A DNA stretch of 53,268 nucleotides from Symbiodinium natans (GCA_905221605.1 CAJNDS010002697.1:260001-313268), one strand, 5' to 3'; counted from the first letter of the stretch, positions 30,934-42,849 are shown. Notes: generated by a model from the sequence alone, not told the origin. Numbers and translations: made by a program.

Positions 30934-31879
30934 GCTGCGGCCTTGGGAGTCCCCACAGCCGGCTTAGCTGAGGGTATTTGTGGGCCCTTGGGATTTTGGG
31001 CGTTTAGGGTTTTTTGGGATTTGGGGGTGCAGGTTTCTAGAGTTTTAGTTTTAGGGGTTGCGGTAGGGACTGGGATAAGGGTCGCGAGTCGCGGAGTTGG
31101 AGATTCCAGGAAAATGTTGATAGATAGTCAACCACATGTTCTTACGAAGATCATGCCAGGGGGAGTCCCATGCCTGTTATTTAAGGTTGTGTCTGGGTTT
31201 AGGGTTTAGGGCGCTAGGGTAAACACCAGGGATGCGGGTCTAGGTCTACGTGTAGAAGTCAATATCCTGACACGCCTTTCAGGATTTTCACCTCAAGTCA
31301 ACCACGTCCCGCTTGTATTTGATACCTAAAAAACTGTATGGCTTGTAGAGGGTTAACCCGGCATGAGATTCTTGGAGGATCCTTCAGGGAGGGAGGGTTC
31401 ATGGGGCGTAGGTAGCTAGAGAACCTTCGGAAACTTAGCGAGTCATAGGGAGTAGTGGGGAGTATTCGGGTTACATACCCCGTTTTCCCCCTCCGACTCT
31501 AAAAGATTCCAAGACCCTAAATACCCTAAACCCTAAACCCTAAACCCTAAACCCTAAACCCTGAGCGGTTACACCACGACATGAGACTTAGGGTCTTACA
31601 GAGCGAACGAGTCTTGCTTCTCTCGCGGCGGTCGCTCTTGAGAAAGGATTTCTTGCAGGTTCTTTCCTCCCGCATAATATTATTGTCTGCGTGGCTCACT
31701 GAAATACTTCTTCTGCAAGATTCTGTGGTTCGAGCGGGGACGTATGATTAAGGGCTTGAGGCTTTACAGAGGTTGGGGTAGGATCTTAGGGTTTGGGGTT
31801 TCAGGGCTTAGGGTGTTAGGATTCAGGAGCTTAGGGTTCAGGGTTTGGGCTTAAAGACTTTTGGTCTCAGGGGTTGAGG

Positions 31880-31955
31880 TCTCCGGCGGCTGCGGTTCTG
31901 CATGGGTTTCGCCCGCAGAAGACAAGGCTTACAGCAGACTCATCGATCCCCGCAA
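31880..31955 (+). CDS. Unassigned exon-like island (AEDKAYSRLIDPRK)
   Basis: GC-rich island flanked by TTTAGGG-type and CCCTAAA-type sequence, open in the frame GCGSAWVSPAEDKAYSRLID. It lies upstream of the proposed start of gene D and inside the gene A intron. It could be a 5' exon of gene D or chance. Confidence 0.25.
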
Positions 31956-32323
31956 GCCCGAAACCCTAACGCCTAAAACCCTAAACGCCCTAAACCCAAC
32001 CCTAAACCCCAAAACTCAAACTCTGAATTCCAAACCCCTTAAGCGCTGCTGTAAGCCCTAGACCCTCAACCCTCAACCCATGAGCCCTAAACCCGAGTGA
32101 CTTGGTTTGACGACCACCTGCCAAATCTGCGACACCCTAAGATCCCAAACTCTACTTGCTCGTAAACATTTAGGCCCTAAACACCTGCCGTAAGAGCCCT
32201 GTAAAGCCCCTAAATACCTAGCCTGGAAGCCCTATACAACTCTGTGAAACTCTGCTAGTACCACCCCCTCGAAGCCTCCGTGTGGGGGGGGAAGGGCGGC
32301 TCCGGCCGACCCTGTGACGCGCC

Positions 32324-32360
32324 ATGGACTTGCGGCGGCCGGTGAGCCCCAAAGCGCGCG
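32324..32360 (+). CDS. Gene D proposed first exon
   Basis: ATG in a GCGCC ATGG context, encoding MDLRRPVSPKAR plus one base. A GA donor (GAGGCG) gives phase 1, which matches the next exon. An alternative GT donor (GTGAGC) at 32342 would end the exon after MDLRRP. Start choice rests on composition and phase only. Confidence 0.45.
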
Positions 32361-32367
32361 GAGGCGG

Positions 32368-32480
32368 GGTTTGGGGTTTAGGGTTTAGGGTTTAGGGTTT
32401 AGGGTTTAGGGTTTAGGGTTTAGGGTTTAGGGTTTAGGGTTTAGGGTTTAGGGTTTAGGGCTTAGGTTAGGGCTTAGGGT
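32368..32480 (-). repeat. TTTAGGG array
   Basis: About 13 clean units within the first intron of gene D. Confidence 0.95.
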
Positions 32481-33334
32481 GCAGGGTTTAGGGTCTAGGT
32501 GGAGGGGGACTGGGGTGACAGGGTTTGGGGTCTGAGGTTGAGGTTTTTGTTTGTTTTTTTTCGGGGAGAGGAGGGAGCGGGGAGGGCGGGGTGGGATGAA
32601 TTGGGGGCGAGGGGATGCTGTTAGAGTTCTAGATTCTTGGAGTCGGGGGGATTCGGTGGATTGGTGGTTGTGGGGTTTGGGGAGGTTTTTGTTCTGTTCT
32701 GGTGGCGGGGGGGGGAGGGTTGTCGGGTGCATTGGTTTATGTGGCTTGTAGGGTTGGTGTGAGGGCGTATAGGGTCTACGGTTTGACGGATTTGCCGAGT
32801 GTAGGGCTCAAATTGATTTCTGCCTCAGTTGACAGCTAGTGATGGTTTAGGGCTTAAAGGTTAATGGGTTGGGTGTTGAGTAGAATCGCCGCGGTCTTGT
32901 TCGGGCACGCCGCGTCTTGTTCGGGCATGTTCACAAGTAACATCGACACAACCCCACCACATAGTGTGATCCAGCAGCCCTTGCTGAGGGATCAGGAAGT
33001 TATTAAGTGCTTTCTTTAAACCCTGAGCCCTAAATCGTCGGGGTCTATCGGTATACTTGTGGCTTTCCGGGTCTCTGCGTGCTCGTATAGGTGCAGTTTT
33101 CGATCCTAGTGAGGGAGGGAGACAGCAATACAGAGCCCTTCGAAAGAAAGGAAGAGAAGGAAGGAGAGAGGTCGATAGGTGAGAGGTCGAAAGGTCGAGC
33201 TATAAAGACAGAGAGGTCAATAGAAGAGATGAAGAGATGGAGGGAACAATAAGAGAGCTCTCTTGCACACGGTGGCAGACCTCTCAAATCTGTAGCCGGC
33301 TTCAGAACTTCAGAACACTGTCCTCCAAAGCCCC

Positions 33335-33710
33335 CCCAAAACCCAAAGCCCAAAGCCCAAAGCCCAAAGCCCAAAGCCCAAAGCCCAAAGCCCAAAGCCC
33401 AAAGCCCAAAGCCCAAAGCCCAAAGCCCAAAGCCCAAAGCCCAAAGCCCAAAGCCCAAAGCCCAACGCCCAAAGCCCAAAGCCCAAAGCCCAAAGCCCAA
33501 AGCCCAAAGCCCGCCCAAAGCCCAAAGCCCAAAGCCCCAAACCCGAAACCCCAAACCGAAACCCGAAACCCGAAACCCCAAACCCCAAACCCCAAATCCC
33601 AAACCCCAGACCCCAAACCCCAGACCCTAAACCCCAAACCCCAGACCCCAAACCCCAAACCCCAAACCCCAAACCCCAAACCCCAAACCCCAAACCCTAA
33701 ACCCACCCTA
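33335..33710 (+). repeat. CCCAAAG and CCCCAAA heptamer arrays
   Basis: About 27 copies of CCCAAAG (33338-33530), then CCCGAAA and CCCCAAA/CCCCAGA blocks to 33700. These are telomere-unit derivatives. Long shadow frames of PKPKAQS-type repeats on both strands come from the 21-bp triple period and are not genes. Confidence 0.95.
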
Positions 33711-33751
33711 AGCCCCGAACCCTAAACCCGAAACCCCAAACCCTCCTCCAG

Positions 33752-33849
33752 GCGAGCGGGGAGGCTCCGCCAGTCCTCCTGGCTTTGGTTCTCCGTCCGC
33801 CCTGGCCCTCAATGATGTGGATTCCACCGTCATGGCCTACGACACTTGG
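33752..33849 (+). CDS. Gene D exon: Ser/Pro-rich
   Basis: 98 nt after CTCCAG|G. It completes a Gly codon and reads ERGGSASPPGFGSPSALALN followed by DVDSTVMAYDTW. Donor GC (GCTTCG). Phase in 1, out 0. Function not recognised. Confidence 0.5.
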
Positions 33850-34375
33850 GCTTCGGTTTTGCGTGTTTGGGGTTTCGGGTGTAGGGTTTAGGGCTACTGC
33901 ATATCGGGGACAAGAGTATCCTAACTGTGGGGGGGGGGACAAATGCCCCGGGAGCAGGGGGGGGGGGTGTTTGGGAATCCAGTCGCTCCCTCCACTTATG
34001 CTCCTCGTGTGCTATTCCCCCGCGGGCTCATGGCACCAAAAAGCCCCAAGACCCTGTTTTAGGCTTAAACCCTAAACCCCCAAAACTCCTTAAACCCTAC
34101 AGACACGAAGCTGCCAAGCAGCAACCCCTTCCCCAAGGCAGAGAGAGCTGTTAGAGCCTTGGACCGTGAGCCTTATTTTTCCCGTAGAACCCCTAAACCA
34201 AGTTCCCAAACGCCAAGCCCTAAACCCTAATTCTTGAACCCTGCCCTCAACCCTATACTAAACCCAAACTCCTAAACCCTACTTCCTGAGCCCTAAGCCC
34301 CAAAGCCACGAATTAAATCCTAAACCCTACACCCTAAACCGCTAAGCAACTTCGGCACATGTAGAACAAGCCCAG

Positions 34376-34426
34376 GCCCAGTGGCTCTCTGAGTTGCAAC
34401 AGCAGGCCAGGAGGCTGAAAACCTTG
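34376..34426 (+). CDS. Gene D exon: coiled coil
   Basis: 51 nt, phase 0 to 0, between GCCCAG|G and a GC donor (GCCCCA). It encodes AQWLSELQQQARRLKTL with clear heptad spacing of Leu. Upstream in-frame residues (VEQAQ) suggest the acceptor could lie slightly earlier. Confidence 0.6.
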
Positions 34427-34454
34427 GCCCCAAAGCCGCGCAAACCTGCTTTTT

Positions 34455-34625
34455 TTTTGGGGGGGGGGGGGGGGTGTTTAGGGTTTAGGGTATAGGGTAT
34501 AGGGGTTGAGAGGGCTTTGGGGCTTTGGGGCTTTAGGGCTTTAGGGCTTTAGGGCTTTAGGGCTTTAGGGCTTTAGGGCTTTAGGGCTTTAGGGCTTTAG
34601 GGCTTTAGGGTTTGGGGGCCAAAGG
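34455..34625 (-). repeat. G tract and GGGCTTTA 8-bp array
   Basis: T8-G16 junction at 34450-34475, then about 12 copies of an 8-bp GGGCTTTA unit to 34612, a derivative of the telomere unit with its own amplification. Confidence 0.93.
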
Positions 34626-35537
34626 TTTAGTCAGCTGAGGCTTTCTGGACTCTGCGTAAAGCCCCCCTTTGAAGCCCTGTGAGAGCCAGGCAAGCCACTC
34701 GCGCCACAACCAGCGCGCCGAACTGGATGTTCCGGGGCTGAGCTGACTCAGAGGTCTAGCCCTAAACCCTAAACCCTAAACCCTAAACCCTAAACCCTAA
34801 ACCCTAAACCCTAAACCCGCAACCCTAAACCCTGAACCCCAAACCCCAAACCCTAGAGGTAAGGTTTCAGGGCTTCGAGTTTAAGGCTTAATTGGAGGTT
34901 TAATGGGTACTCATATCACCAATGATATGTCTGCGTATAACCTGCTAAGAGGGCTTAGAGGGGCTTATAAAAGTGCAGTTACAGTTGGGGTTTAAATTGG
35001 GGTTACAAGTATCCTGAACCTTCAAGTAGTTCTTCAGACTTAGCAATGGGCGCATTCTAGTCGAGAGCTGTTTTTGCTGTAGTCTGCCCACATTGCACGA
35101 TTTGCACTTTCATCTCATGCGCTGAACGGTAGACCCTACTGGTACCTGGGGGGGGGGGGTGGTGGGGGTTGCACTCGGATGTTGGATGAGTCCTTTTCGG
35201 GTCGTGAGGTCATGCGAGACTCGATTGCGGCGCAGGGCGGCGAGCTTGCAGATGCTAGTTTGCATCGGGTGCTGGGTCCACGTGCTAGGTGCTGTCGGGT
35301 TTTGGGTAACCCTAAAGCCCTCTAAACCCTTCTAAAGCCTCCAGTGCTCCAACTGCCCTACACCCTCCGTGTTGTTGGAAAGACGGCCGCTGGTCGTACC
35401 CTATAAGCCTCAACCCCAAGTAATATAGGGTCGGAATAATTGCTAATAATATTCCCTTATGGTCCCTTGAAACTTATACCATAATGACCCCCCAAACCCT
35501 CTTCCATTTCTTCGGGCCCCCTATACCTTCGCCCTAA

Positions 35538-35734
35538 ACCCTAAACCCTAAACCCTAAACCCTAGACCCTCAACCCTAAACCCTAAACCCTAAACCCTAA
35601 ACCCTAAACCCTAAACCCTAAACCCTAAGCCCTAAACGCTAAACCCTAAACCCTAAACCCTAAACCCTAAACCCTAAACCCTAAACCCTAAACCCTAAAC
35701 CCTAAACCCTAAACCCTAAACCCTAAACCCTAAA
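35538..35734 (+). repeat. CCCTAAA array
   Basis: About 27 units, nearly perfect, ending 31 bp before the coiled-coil exon at 35765. A TTTAGGG array (35839-35935) follows the exon on the other side. Confidence 0.96.
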
Positions 35735-35764
35735 GTAACCTTGGCCCCCTCCTAGCTCACTAAG

Positions 35765-35812
35765 GAGTTCAAGCGCCATAGCATGACCGTGGTCCAGCAC
35801 TTGCAGACCCAG
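35765..35812 (+). CDS. Gene D exon: coiled coil
   Basis: 48 nt between CACTAAG|G and a GC donor (GCCCTG), phase 0 to 0: EFKRHSMTVVQHLQTQ. Amphipathic helix. Confidence 0.6.
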
Positions 35813-36019
35813 GCCCTGCCTTCCTCTGGACTCATTGGGTTAGGGTTTAGGGTTTAGGGTTTGGGGTTTATGGTTTAGGGTTTAGGGTTTAGGGTTTAGA
35901 TTTTGGGGTTTAGGGCTTAGGGCTTAGGGCTTAGGGTTCACCTCCTTCACCTGCAACCTAGGGCCTGGGCCTAGGGCGTGGTAATCCCTGATCGCAAACC
36001 CTAGACCCTAGGCTTGAGA

Positions 36020-36113
36020 CGTGCCCCCTTGTACTAGCAGTCCTGAATAGGGATGATAATACGGGGGCTACAAGAATCCCTATTGGGGACTGTTAGCATC
36101 GCGGGGGAACATG
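36020..36113 (+). mobile_element. Small hairpin element, family GTTCCCC, copy 2
   Basis: GTGCCCCCTTGTACTAGCAG pairs with GGACTGTTAGCATC...GGGGGAAC. Internal AATAGGGAT faces ATCCCTATT. Same layout as the other copies. Confidence 0.78.
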
Positions 36114-36769
36114 ACAAACCCTAAACTCCTAAACCCTCGCACGTGCAGCTGTCCAAGTCGAGCAAGAGCAAGAGAAGGAAAGATGGCTTAGGGCATTGGT
36201 GCTTTTTGTAGGGCTGTGGGCGCGTAGGGACTCTCACTCAACACCAATCCCTGAGATTGAACACCGCTCGACATGAGATTGTAGGGTTTAGGATTAAGGG
36301 TTCAGGGAAAGTTTAGGGTTTAGGGTTGTGGACCCAAAAGGCCCAATAAGGCCTGTTGGTAGGACCCTGTTGAAAAGGCCGTCGTCAGGCACGCTTCTTT
36401 AGGGCTTTGGGGCCAATACAGAAGGTTTGTAAGGATTAGGGCTTCAATCGGGCATCTTAGCAATGCCTGCTAAAGCCTTAGCAACCATTCCCACAAAGCG
36501 GCCTCCCGAAAAGCAGCAATCGTTTTGTGGGATTTTTTCTGCAGTCCCTTACCCCCTGCCTACCAACCCTATAAATAGCTAGAAAAGGGGTATCTTGGGC
36601 GGTGAAGTTGGCTCCCAGCTTTGTGCAGACCCTCAAACCCAAAAACCCAACAGCCCAAAAGCCAAAACACCAAAGAACCCAAAACCCTAAACCCTAAACC
36701 CTCAACCCTCAACCCTAAACCCTAAACCCTAAACCCTACGGGTACATGGACCCTTAGAAGTTTGTGCAG

Positions 36770-36826
36770 GTGGGGGAGCTGAGGGAGCGAGTCGCCGAGC
36801 TCGCGGAGCTGAGCGGCAAGCCTCGC
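36770..36826 (+). CDS. Gene D exon: coiled coil
   Basis: After TGTGCAG|G, phase 0: VGELRERVAELAELSGKPR. Strong Leu/Val heptads and Glu/Arg pairs. The 3' border is chosen at a GC donor in phase 0 (GCTGGG). Shorter options exist. Confidence 0.55.
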
Positions 36827-37116
36827 GCTGGGATGGACCGACTCCTACAGCCCCTGAACCCCCTGAGGGTTTAGGGTTTAGGGTTTAGGGTTTAGGGCTT
36901 GGGGTTGTTTCCTGAGGGTTTGGGGTTTACATGTTGGGGTTCCCAGATATATGGCTCCATACTAGAAGATGAACTCCAGCAAGGACCACCTGGCCCCCTT
37001 GTGTAGAGAACTGCAACCCGAACCCCTAAACCATAAACCCTAAACCCCGAACCCTAAACCCTAAACCCTAAACCCCAAACCCCAATCCCTGAACCCTAGG
37101 CCCTAAACCCCGCGAG

Positions 37117-37170
37117 GATTACTACGGCTTTGCCGCCTCCGACGGCGGATCCCCGGTGCGCGCGCTGCGG
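37117..37170 (+). CDS. Gene D exon: DYYGFAASDGG
   Basis: 54 nt, phase 0 to 0, between CGCGAG|G and a GA donor (GATCAA): DYYGFAASDGGSPVRALR. The donor's first four bases, GATC, are repeated exactly at the next exon start (38478). Confidence 0.6.
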
Positions 37171-38477
37171 GATCAAGGCCCAGTCTAAACCCGAAGCCCT
37201 AAACCCCAAACCCTAAACCCCAAACCCTAAACCCCAAACCCTAAACCCCAAACCCTAAACCCCAAACCTGAAACCTGAAACCCGAAACCCGAAACTTTTC
37301 ATGGTCTTCAGGGGGCTGAGTGTCTTATGAGGCAAACTGAAAAGGAGGAATCTAATGCTGATTTTTGTTGGTGGGTTTTGGGCTTCTGGTATGAGTTCGT
37401 GTTGCAGGTTGCAGGTTGTTGGACAGTCTGAGGGTCTTAAACCCTAAACCCTAGACCCTAAACCCTAAACCCAAACCCTAAACCCTAAACCCTAAACCCT
37501 AAACCCTAAACCCTAAACCCTAAACCCAAGAGTCTTTGGGTCGCGCGAAGGACAGGCTTCCAAAATACCCCCAGAACCTGCACAGATCTTGGGGGTGGAG
37601 ATGCCTTCAAAGCACAAACCCTAAACCCTAAACCCTAAACCCTAAACCCTAAGCCCTAAATCCCTAAACCCTAAAACCCTAGAACCCTAAGCCCTAGAAC
37701 CCCAAAACCCTAAACCCTAGGCCCTAGACCCTAAACCCGAGACCCTAAACCTAAAACCTAGAACCCTAGAACCCTAGAACCCTCTAGAACCCTCTAGAAC
37801 CCTAGGACCCTAGGACCCTAAACCCTAAAATCCTAAACCCCGAAGCCCAAAGCATAGGTCTGAAGCCCAGTGGGAGCGCACAGCAGCAGCTCCTTGGTTG
37901 ATTGGCAGTTGTGTACGGTGGGGGTTGAGGGCCTCAGCGTTGAATGTGCAGGGCTTAGGGCTTAGGGTGTAGGTTTAGGGTTTAGGTTTAGGGTTTAGGG
38001 TTTAGTTTAGGGTGTAGGGTTTGGGGTTTGGGGTCTGGGGTTTAGGTTGTAGGATCTTCTTCGTGTCCGAAAAACCTTGGGCTCCCACAGCCCTTTAGGG
38101 TTTAGGGTTTGGCCTAGTTTGAGGACCCGGCGTCGAGCTTCAGATGAGGTTTTCCTGAGGCCCACAACCCTACACCCTTAACTTTGTCTTGCAGGAAGCA
38201 GCGTTTACGGTCAACCCTCTAAGCCCCAAGCTCGCAAGAGTGTTTCGGGGGTCGGCTTCTCACTCCACACCCCCTCCCAACCCCTGAACCCTGAAACCCT
38301 GAATCCCCGAATTCATGAAGCCCTGAATCCCCGAATGCATGAAGCCCTGGAACCCTGGAACCCTGGAACCCTGAAACCCTGAAACCCTGAAACCCTGAAA
38401 CCCTAAAGCCCTGAAACCCTAAGACATGTGTTGACACCCGGAAGCCCTGATGTCCGCGTCCGGCTGTGGCTGCCAAG
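37171..38477 (+). other. Intron of gene D with 4-bp border duplication GATC
   Basis: Begins GATCAAGG and ends GCTGCCAAG before GATCGC. Contains a 14-bp alternating AAACCCTAAACCCC array (37196-37268), CCCTAAA arrays (37440-37527, 37615-37660), CCCTAGAA variants (37740-37810) and a CCCTGAAA block (38340-38420). Confidence 0.65.
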
Positions 38478-38510
38478 GATCGCGAGCTTGATCGCTGCGC
38501 TGAACAGTGT
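38478..38510 (+). CDS. Gene D exon: RELDRCAEQC
   Basis: 33 nt, phase 0 to 0, GC donor (GCAGGC): DRELDRCAEQC, a short charged helix with two Cys. A competing reading in the next frame (IASLIAALNSVQADARA, to 38526) is also coiled-coil-like. Phase and the duplicated GATC favour the first. Confidence 0.45.
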
Positions 38511-38615
38511 GCAGGCGGATGCCAGGGCGTTTTTGGGCTTCTTGGGGGGGTAGGTGCCCTGAACAGGTCAGCAAGCGCCCCGAAGTTCTGTGGTGTTCTG
38601 CGAAGCTTTGCGCAG

Positions 38616-38660
38616 GTCTTTCAGCTTCATGATCACAAGACCCAGAAGCTCAGAACCCAA
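38616..38660 (+). CDS. Gene D exon: coiled coil
   Basis: 45 nt between GCGCAG|G and a GC donor (GCCCGT), phase 0 to 0: VFQLHDHKTQKLRTQ. Confidence 0.58.
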
Positions 38661-38930
38661 GCCCGTCAAGCCTGAGTGGCAAGCAGGAGCAGACGCTGCT
38701 GAAGCGGCTTGGCTCTCCTTCAGTATTCGGGACCCTCTCATTGGGTACCTAGCTGCCCAGATCCCTGGTTAACAGGCATCCCCCCCCCCTCGATTCACCC
38801 AAAGATCTAAGCCCCAAAAAGGCCCAAAGCCCAATGCCCTCGTAGGCCCTAGACCCTAAACCCTAAGCCCTACGCCCTAAGGCCCTATAAACCCGAAGCC
38901 CAGCTCTACAGTTTGCAGAGGTTTGGCGAG

Positions 38931-38990
38931 GTGGACCAAGCCATGAACATCCTCCACGGGAACTGCGCCAGCCTGCAGCAGAACATGCAG
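38931..38990 (+). CDS. Gene D exon: coiled coil
   Basis: 60 nt between GGCGAG|G and a GC donor (GCCGTT), phase 0 to 0: VDQAMNILHGNCASLQQNMQ. Heptad pattern clear. The open frame extends four codons upstream (RFGE), so the acceptor could be earlier. Confidence 0.6.
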
Positions 38991-39461
38991 GCCGTTGGGG
39001 TTTGCTGGTTTAGGGTTTAGGGTTTAGGGTTTAGGGTTGCAGCGGCAGCGGCACGTGCTATTTGGCGAGGAGTTCTCTTGGCGCAACCTTTAGACTCTAC
39101 TGGGGCCTGGATCAAGCTTTCGGGTATAGGGTTCAGGGTTCACTATAGCCAGTTGCATGAAGTTTGAGGGTTTAGGGGTTTGGGGTATGGCGTTTCGGGG
39201 ATAGGGTTTGGTGATTAAGGGTTAGGGGGGGTTTACTCCTAAACCCTGAGGTTTGGACCTTGTTTCTAGGATCGGCGTAGAGCTGAGAACCCTAAACCCC
39301 AAAACCTAAGCCCTAAAGCCCTTAAGCCCTTAAGACCTTAAGCCCTAAAGCTCTAAAGCCCTAATCCCTCAGCCCTAAGCCCTAAAGCCCCAAAGCCCTA
39401 AGTCCCTGAAGCCCCTTAATCCCCGAACCCGAAGCCCAAAACGGCAAGCCTCCCGAGCGAG

Positions 39462-39506
39462 GCCACCACGACGCATTGGGCGACGGCGCAGGAAGCCCTG
39501 GGCCAG
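39462..39506 (+). CDS. Gene D exon: helical
   Basis: 45 nt between GAGCGAG|G and a GC donor (GCTTGA), phase 0 to 0: ATTTHWATAQEALGQ. Its first bases, GCCA, match the previous donor GCCG in three of four positions. Confidence 0.58.
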
Positions 39507-39569
39507 GCTTGAAGCCCGTAAACCCTTGCAAGCCCTTATAAACCCCATAAACCCGAAACCCGAAAACCC

Positions 39570-39835
39570 TAAACCCTAGCCCTAAACCCTAAACCCTAAA
39601 CCCTAAACCCTAAACCCTAAACCCTAAACCCTAAACCCTAAACCCTAAACCCTAAACCCTAAACCCTAAACCCTAAACCCTAAACCCTAAACCCTAAACC
39701 CTAAACCCTAAACCCTAACCCGTAAACCCTAAACCCTAAACCCTAAACCCTAAACCCTAAACCCTAAACCCTAAACCCTAAACCCTAAACCCTAAACCCT
39801 AAACCCTAAACCCTAAACCCCAGCCCTAAACCCTA
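39570..39835 (+). repeat. CCCTAAA array
   Basis: About 36 units with single-base variants, one of the two longest clean arrays. TTTAGGG array at 39976-40050 follows in opposite orientation. Confidence 0.97.
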
Positions 39836-40190
39836 AATCTTGCAAGCCCCAACCTCTAAACCCTCAACCCTAAACCCTACACTTCAGTCCCTCCCTCCCC
39901 GGAAAGCGCGCGCCCCAGCGCTTGAGCCGCGGCCCCGATGGCCAAAGGGTCCTAAGTACCTACGTTGGTAGAAAGTAGGTTTAGGGTTTAGGGTTTAGGG
40001 TTTAGGGTTTAGGGTTTAGGGGTTAGGGTTCAGGGTTTAGGGTTTAGGGCTTGAACCCCCCTCCCTTAAGAACTCTATAAGTTTAGGGCCCTACAAAGTA
40101 GAAAGTAGGGTTTCTATCATAGGAATTACGATGGTGGTTTGGGCAAGGGTCCCCCTAGAAAGGGTACTTCGGACCCCTTCGGGATGGCAG

Positions 40191-40232
40191 GCGGTGGACA
40201 AGCTGGCTACGGACATCTCAGGCTTTCGAAAG
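40191..40232 (+). CDS. Gene D exon: coiled coil
   Basis: 42 nt between ATGGCAG|G and a GA donor (GAGGCA), phase 0 to 0: AVDKLATDISGFRK. The donor GAGG is repeated exactly at the next exon (41449). Confidence 0.6.
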
Positions 40233-41448
40233 GAGGCAGCCGGGGGGAGACATGAAAGAGAAGTAGCTTATAAGCATGAATACTTCGAGTATTAATTGTA
40301 TAAGTAATAATAATAGTTTGTAGGTAAGTATTAATATTTTCATATTTACGTTCTTATATTGGAAGTATTCACGTTATAGGTACTTTTAAGGTTTTTAGGG
40401 TTTCGGGCTTTTGGGCGGGCTTTTTGTGGGGCTTTTGGGGTATGGGTCCCGGGCCTTTTTGGGTTCGGGCCTCTGAGGGAGGCTTGAAAGAGAAGTAGCT
40501 TCTTACAAGTACCAACCGGTAGCGACTCTATCCGCAGACAGACCTACGACGTGAACCTTCAAGAGATAGTCCTTATAGGCCAGATTCTTCCCTGCGTGCC
40601 CAAGATGCATACTTCCCATGTCCTTTGATGATGCTCAAGTGCTGTTCCTGCCTGGTTTTGCATGTGCGACTGTGGCAGGAGATCTTCCCCAAACCCCGAA
40701 ACCCTGAACCCTGAATCCTAACACCTTACACACGCCCGCAAACAGCCCCGGACACACCCCCCACACCCCCGCCCACACCTTCCACACACCCCCCACACAC
40801 CCCCCCACACACCCCTTCCACACACCCCCCACACCCCTTCCACACACCCCCCACACCCCTTCCACACACCCCCCACACACCCCCAAGCCCCAAGACTGCA
40901 TACCCTTTGATCCTTTGCGAAGACTGAAGCGCTTTTGCAGGCGGAGAATGACTGGAACCATCTCAAGGAGTTGCCTTTTTGGTGCGGTTTGTTGGTGGGG
41001 GGGTCTGAGTATTTACAAGCAGGAAGAGGAGGGGCTTCTAGATGTTGCTGTGGGTAGTTGAAAAGAGGCCGATTCAACTGAAGTCTTCGGGCATTTTAAG
41101 CCCTGAAGCCGAGACCTTCAACCCTCTGGGTGGTGGCTTCTGTTTCTTTTTGGAGGGGTTCGGGTTTTTCTCCTGAATCCTGCACTTACAAGAAAGAAAA
41201 TGAGGTTCGAGTCAGGCAGCTCGTGCCCGTGACATGTATCGCAGTCACGGTGTGGTTGCGCAGAAAGGATCCCCCGTGAGCGCCAAACCCTCAAAGGCCC
41301 CCCCCCCCCCCAAAGTAAGCCGACCCGACATACCCCAAAACCCTAAACCCTAAACCCAAAACCCTAAACCCTATACCGTAAACCCTAAACCCTAAACCTA
41401 AACATCCCTAAACCCCTTACGGCGCGCGTGAAGACATGAACAGTCCAG
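40233..41448 (+). other. Intron of gene D with 4-bp border duplication GAGG
   Basis: Begins GAGGCAGCC and ends CAGTCCAG before GAGGTG. Contains an AT-rich unique patch (40255-40395) in which AAAGAGAAGTAGCTT occurs twice (40255, 40487), a CACACCCC-rich imperfect tandem block (40750-40885, about 24-bp period) and CCCTAAA at 41337-41400. Confidence 0.65.
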
Positions 41449-41490
41449 GAGGTGCGGATGGCTGAGGCGGAGCGGCTCCACCGTACCGAG
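41449..41490 (+). CDS. Gene D exon: coiled coil
   Basis: 42 nt between GTCCAG|G and a GC donor (GCCCCC), phase 0 to 0: EVRMAEAERLHRTE. Highly charged helix. Confidence 0.6.
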
Positions 41491-41685
41491 GCCCCCTCCC
41501 CCAAGCTAGGGACCATGTTTTGTTTTTTTTTTGGGGGGGTTCCATATATATATATATATATATATATAATCCAGAATATCTATATATATATATACAGATA
41601 TATATATATATACATATGTATGTGTGTGTGTGATGCACGTCTGGATTTTTTCAAGGGGGTATCGGGTTGCTGTGGTGTGGCGCAG

Positions 41686-41791
41686 AAGCCCTCGGAACAT
41701 GCGAAGTGCAATGGTGGCCCCGCCCGTGGAGGGCCATCAAAGCACAGTCTCGCACCCCACCATGCCGTCCAAGGCCACCAGCCACCCGAAC
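41686..41791 (+). CDS. Gene D possible exon, frame uncertain
   Basis: GC-rich segment ending at a canonical GT donor (GTAAGC). One frame reads AMVAPPVEGHQSTVSHPTMP and leaves in phase 0, as the next exon needs, but its entry phase does not match. A second frame (KPSEHAKCNGGPARGG) fits entry but not exit. Confidence 0.35.
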
Positions 41792-42849
41792 GTAAGCCTT
41801 TTAGGATCGAGGGCTAAACTCAGTTTCAACGGACGCTGCTTTCAAAACCTCTTTCTTTCTGTATACCACTTCTTTCTTTCTGTCACTAAATGCAGGAAGC
41901 GTTTTTTCCCTGCAATGTTTGCCGAGGTTTGGGGTGTAACCAGACCCCGGAACTGCAGCTTTTGTTTTTGTGGGCCTTGTGTGTTGCTCTTCTGTACATA
42001 CGACTCACAAGTACCCAAACGAAATAGCGGCGGATGTTTTTGGCTTTGTATGTTGCAAGGGTTCCCGAAGACCTGTCCCGAAACTCGAAGCCGATTACCC
42101 TAAACCCTAAACCCCAAACCCTAATGTTGGACCAGGGTTTAGGGCTTAGGGTTTAGGGTTTAGGGTTTAGGGTTCAGGGTTTAGGGTGTCAGATTGGCTG
42201 GGCTATTCAGGACGCCCTGACTGTTTGGGGGTGCGCGGTGGGATCCTGGAGTAAGTCAAATCGACCGGGGCCCTTTCAACCTCCTCCCTATTACAGTCAT
42301 ATAAAACGAAAGCAACAGCTTCGACTGTTCTGGGGGGGAGGGGGGGAGGGGCCCACCCTAAAGACGCAAGCCCAGTTTTCAGTAGAGTCGCGCGTCGGTT
42401 TGTCACGGGGGCTAAAAAGGGTCACAGCTTCGAAAGTGGGTGCCCTGATTCCCTAGAACCGCAAGACCCCAAGATCTTAAGGCTATCCGAAGCCCAAAAA
42501 CCCTAAAACCCTAAACCCTAAACCCTAAAACCCTAAAACCCTAAAACCCTAAAACCCTAAAACCCTAAAACCCTAAAACCCTAAACCCTGAACCCTAAGC
42601 CTTGTTTTTGGCATTTTGGCTACAAAGAGGCATGGTGTTGGCTCATTCCGAAGTCTTGTTTGCAAAGGCAGAGGGTGCCGGGTCGGTGGGGCGCGTGGGG
42701 GGGATGAGGGAGGGGGGCCTAGCTCGTATTATAAGGGTTTAGGGTGTAGGGTTTAGGGTTTAGGGTTTAGGGTCTAGGGTCAGGGGTCTAGGCTCTTCGA
42801 GGTTGAGGGTTCACAGGGGTCCGGGGGTAAGGTGTAGCGCCCTGGCCAG

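Noticed and set aside
33045-33725. Frames of 127-185 codons rich in PKPKAQS or FGLWALG
   Set aside because: They are translations of the CCCAAAG/CCCCAAA heptamer array (three units = 21 bp = 7 codons). Not a protein gene.
42600-42640. GGCATTTTGGCTACAAAG as a dinoflagellate spliced-leader relic
   Set aside because: Shares only the short CATTTTGGCT core with the conserved leader and lacks the rest of it. It is not at a gene start I can support.
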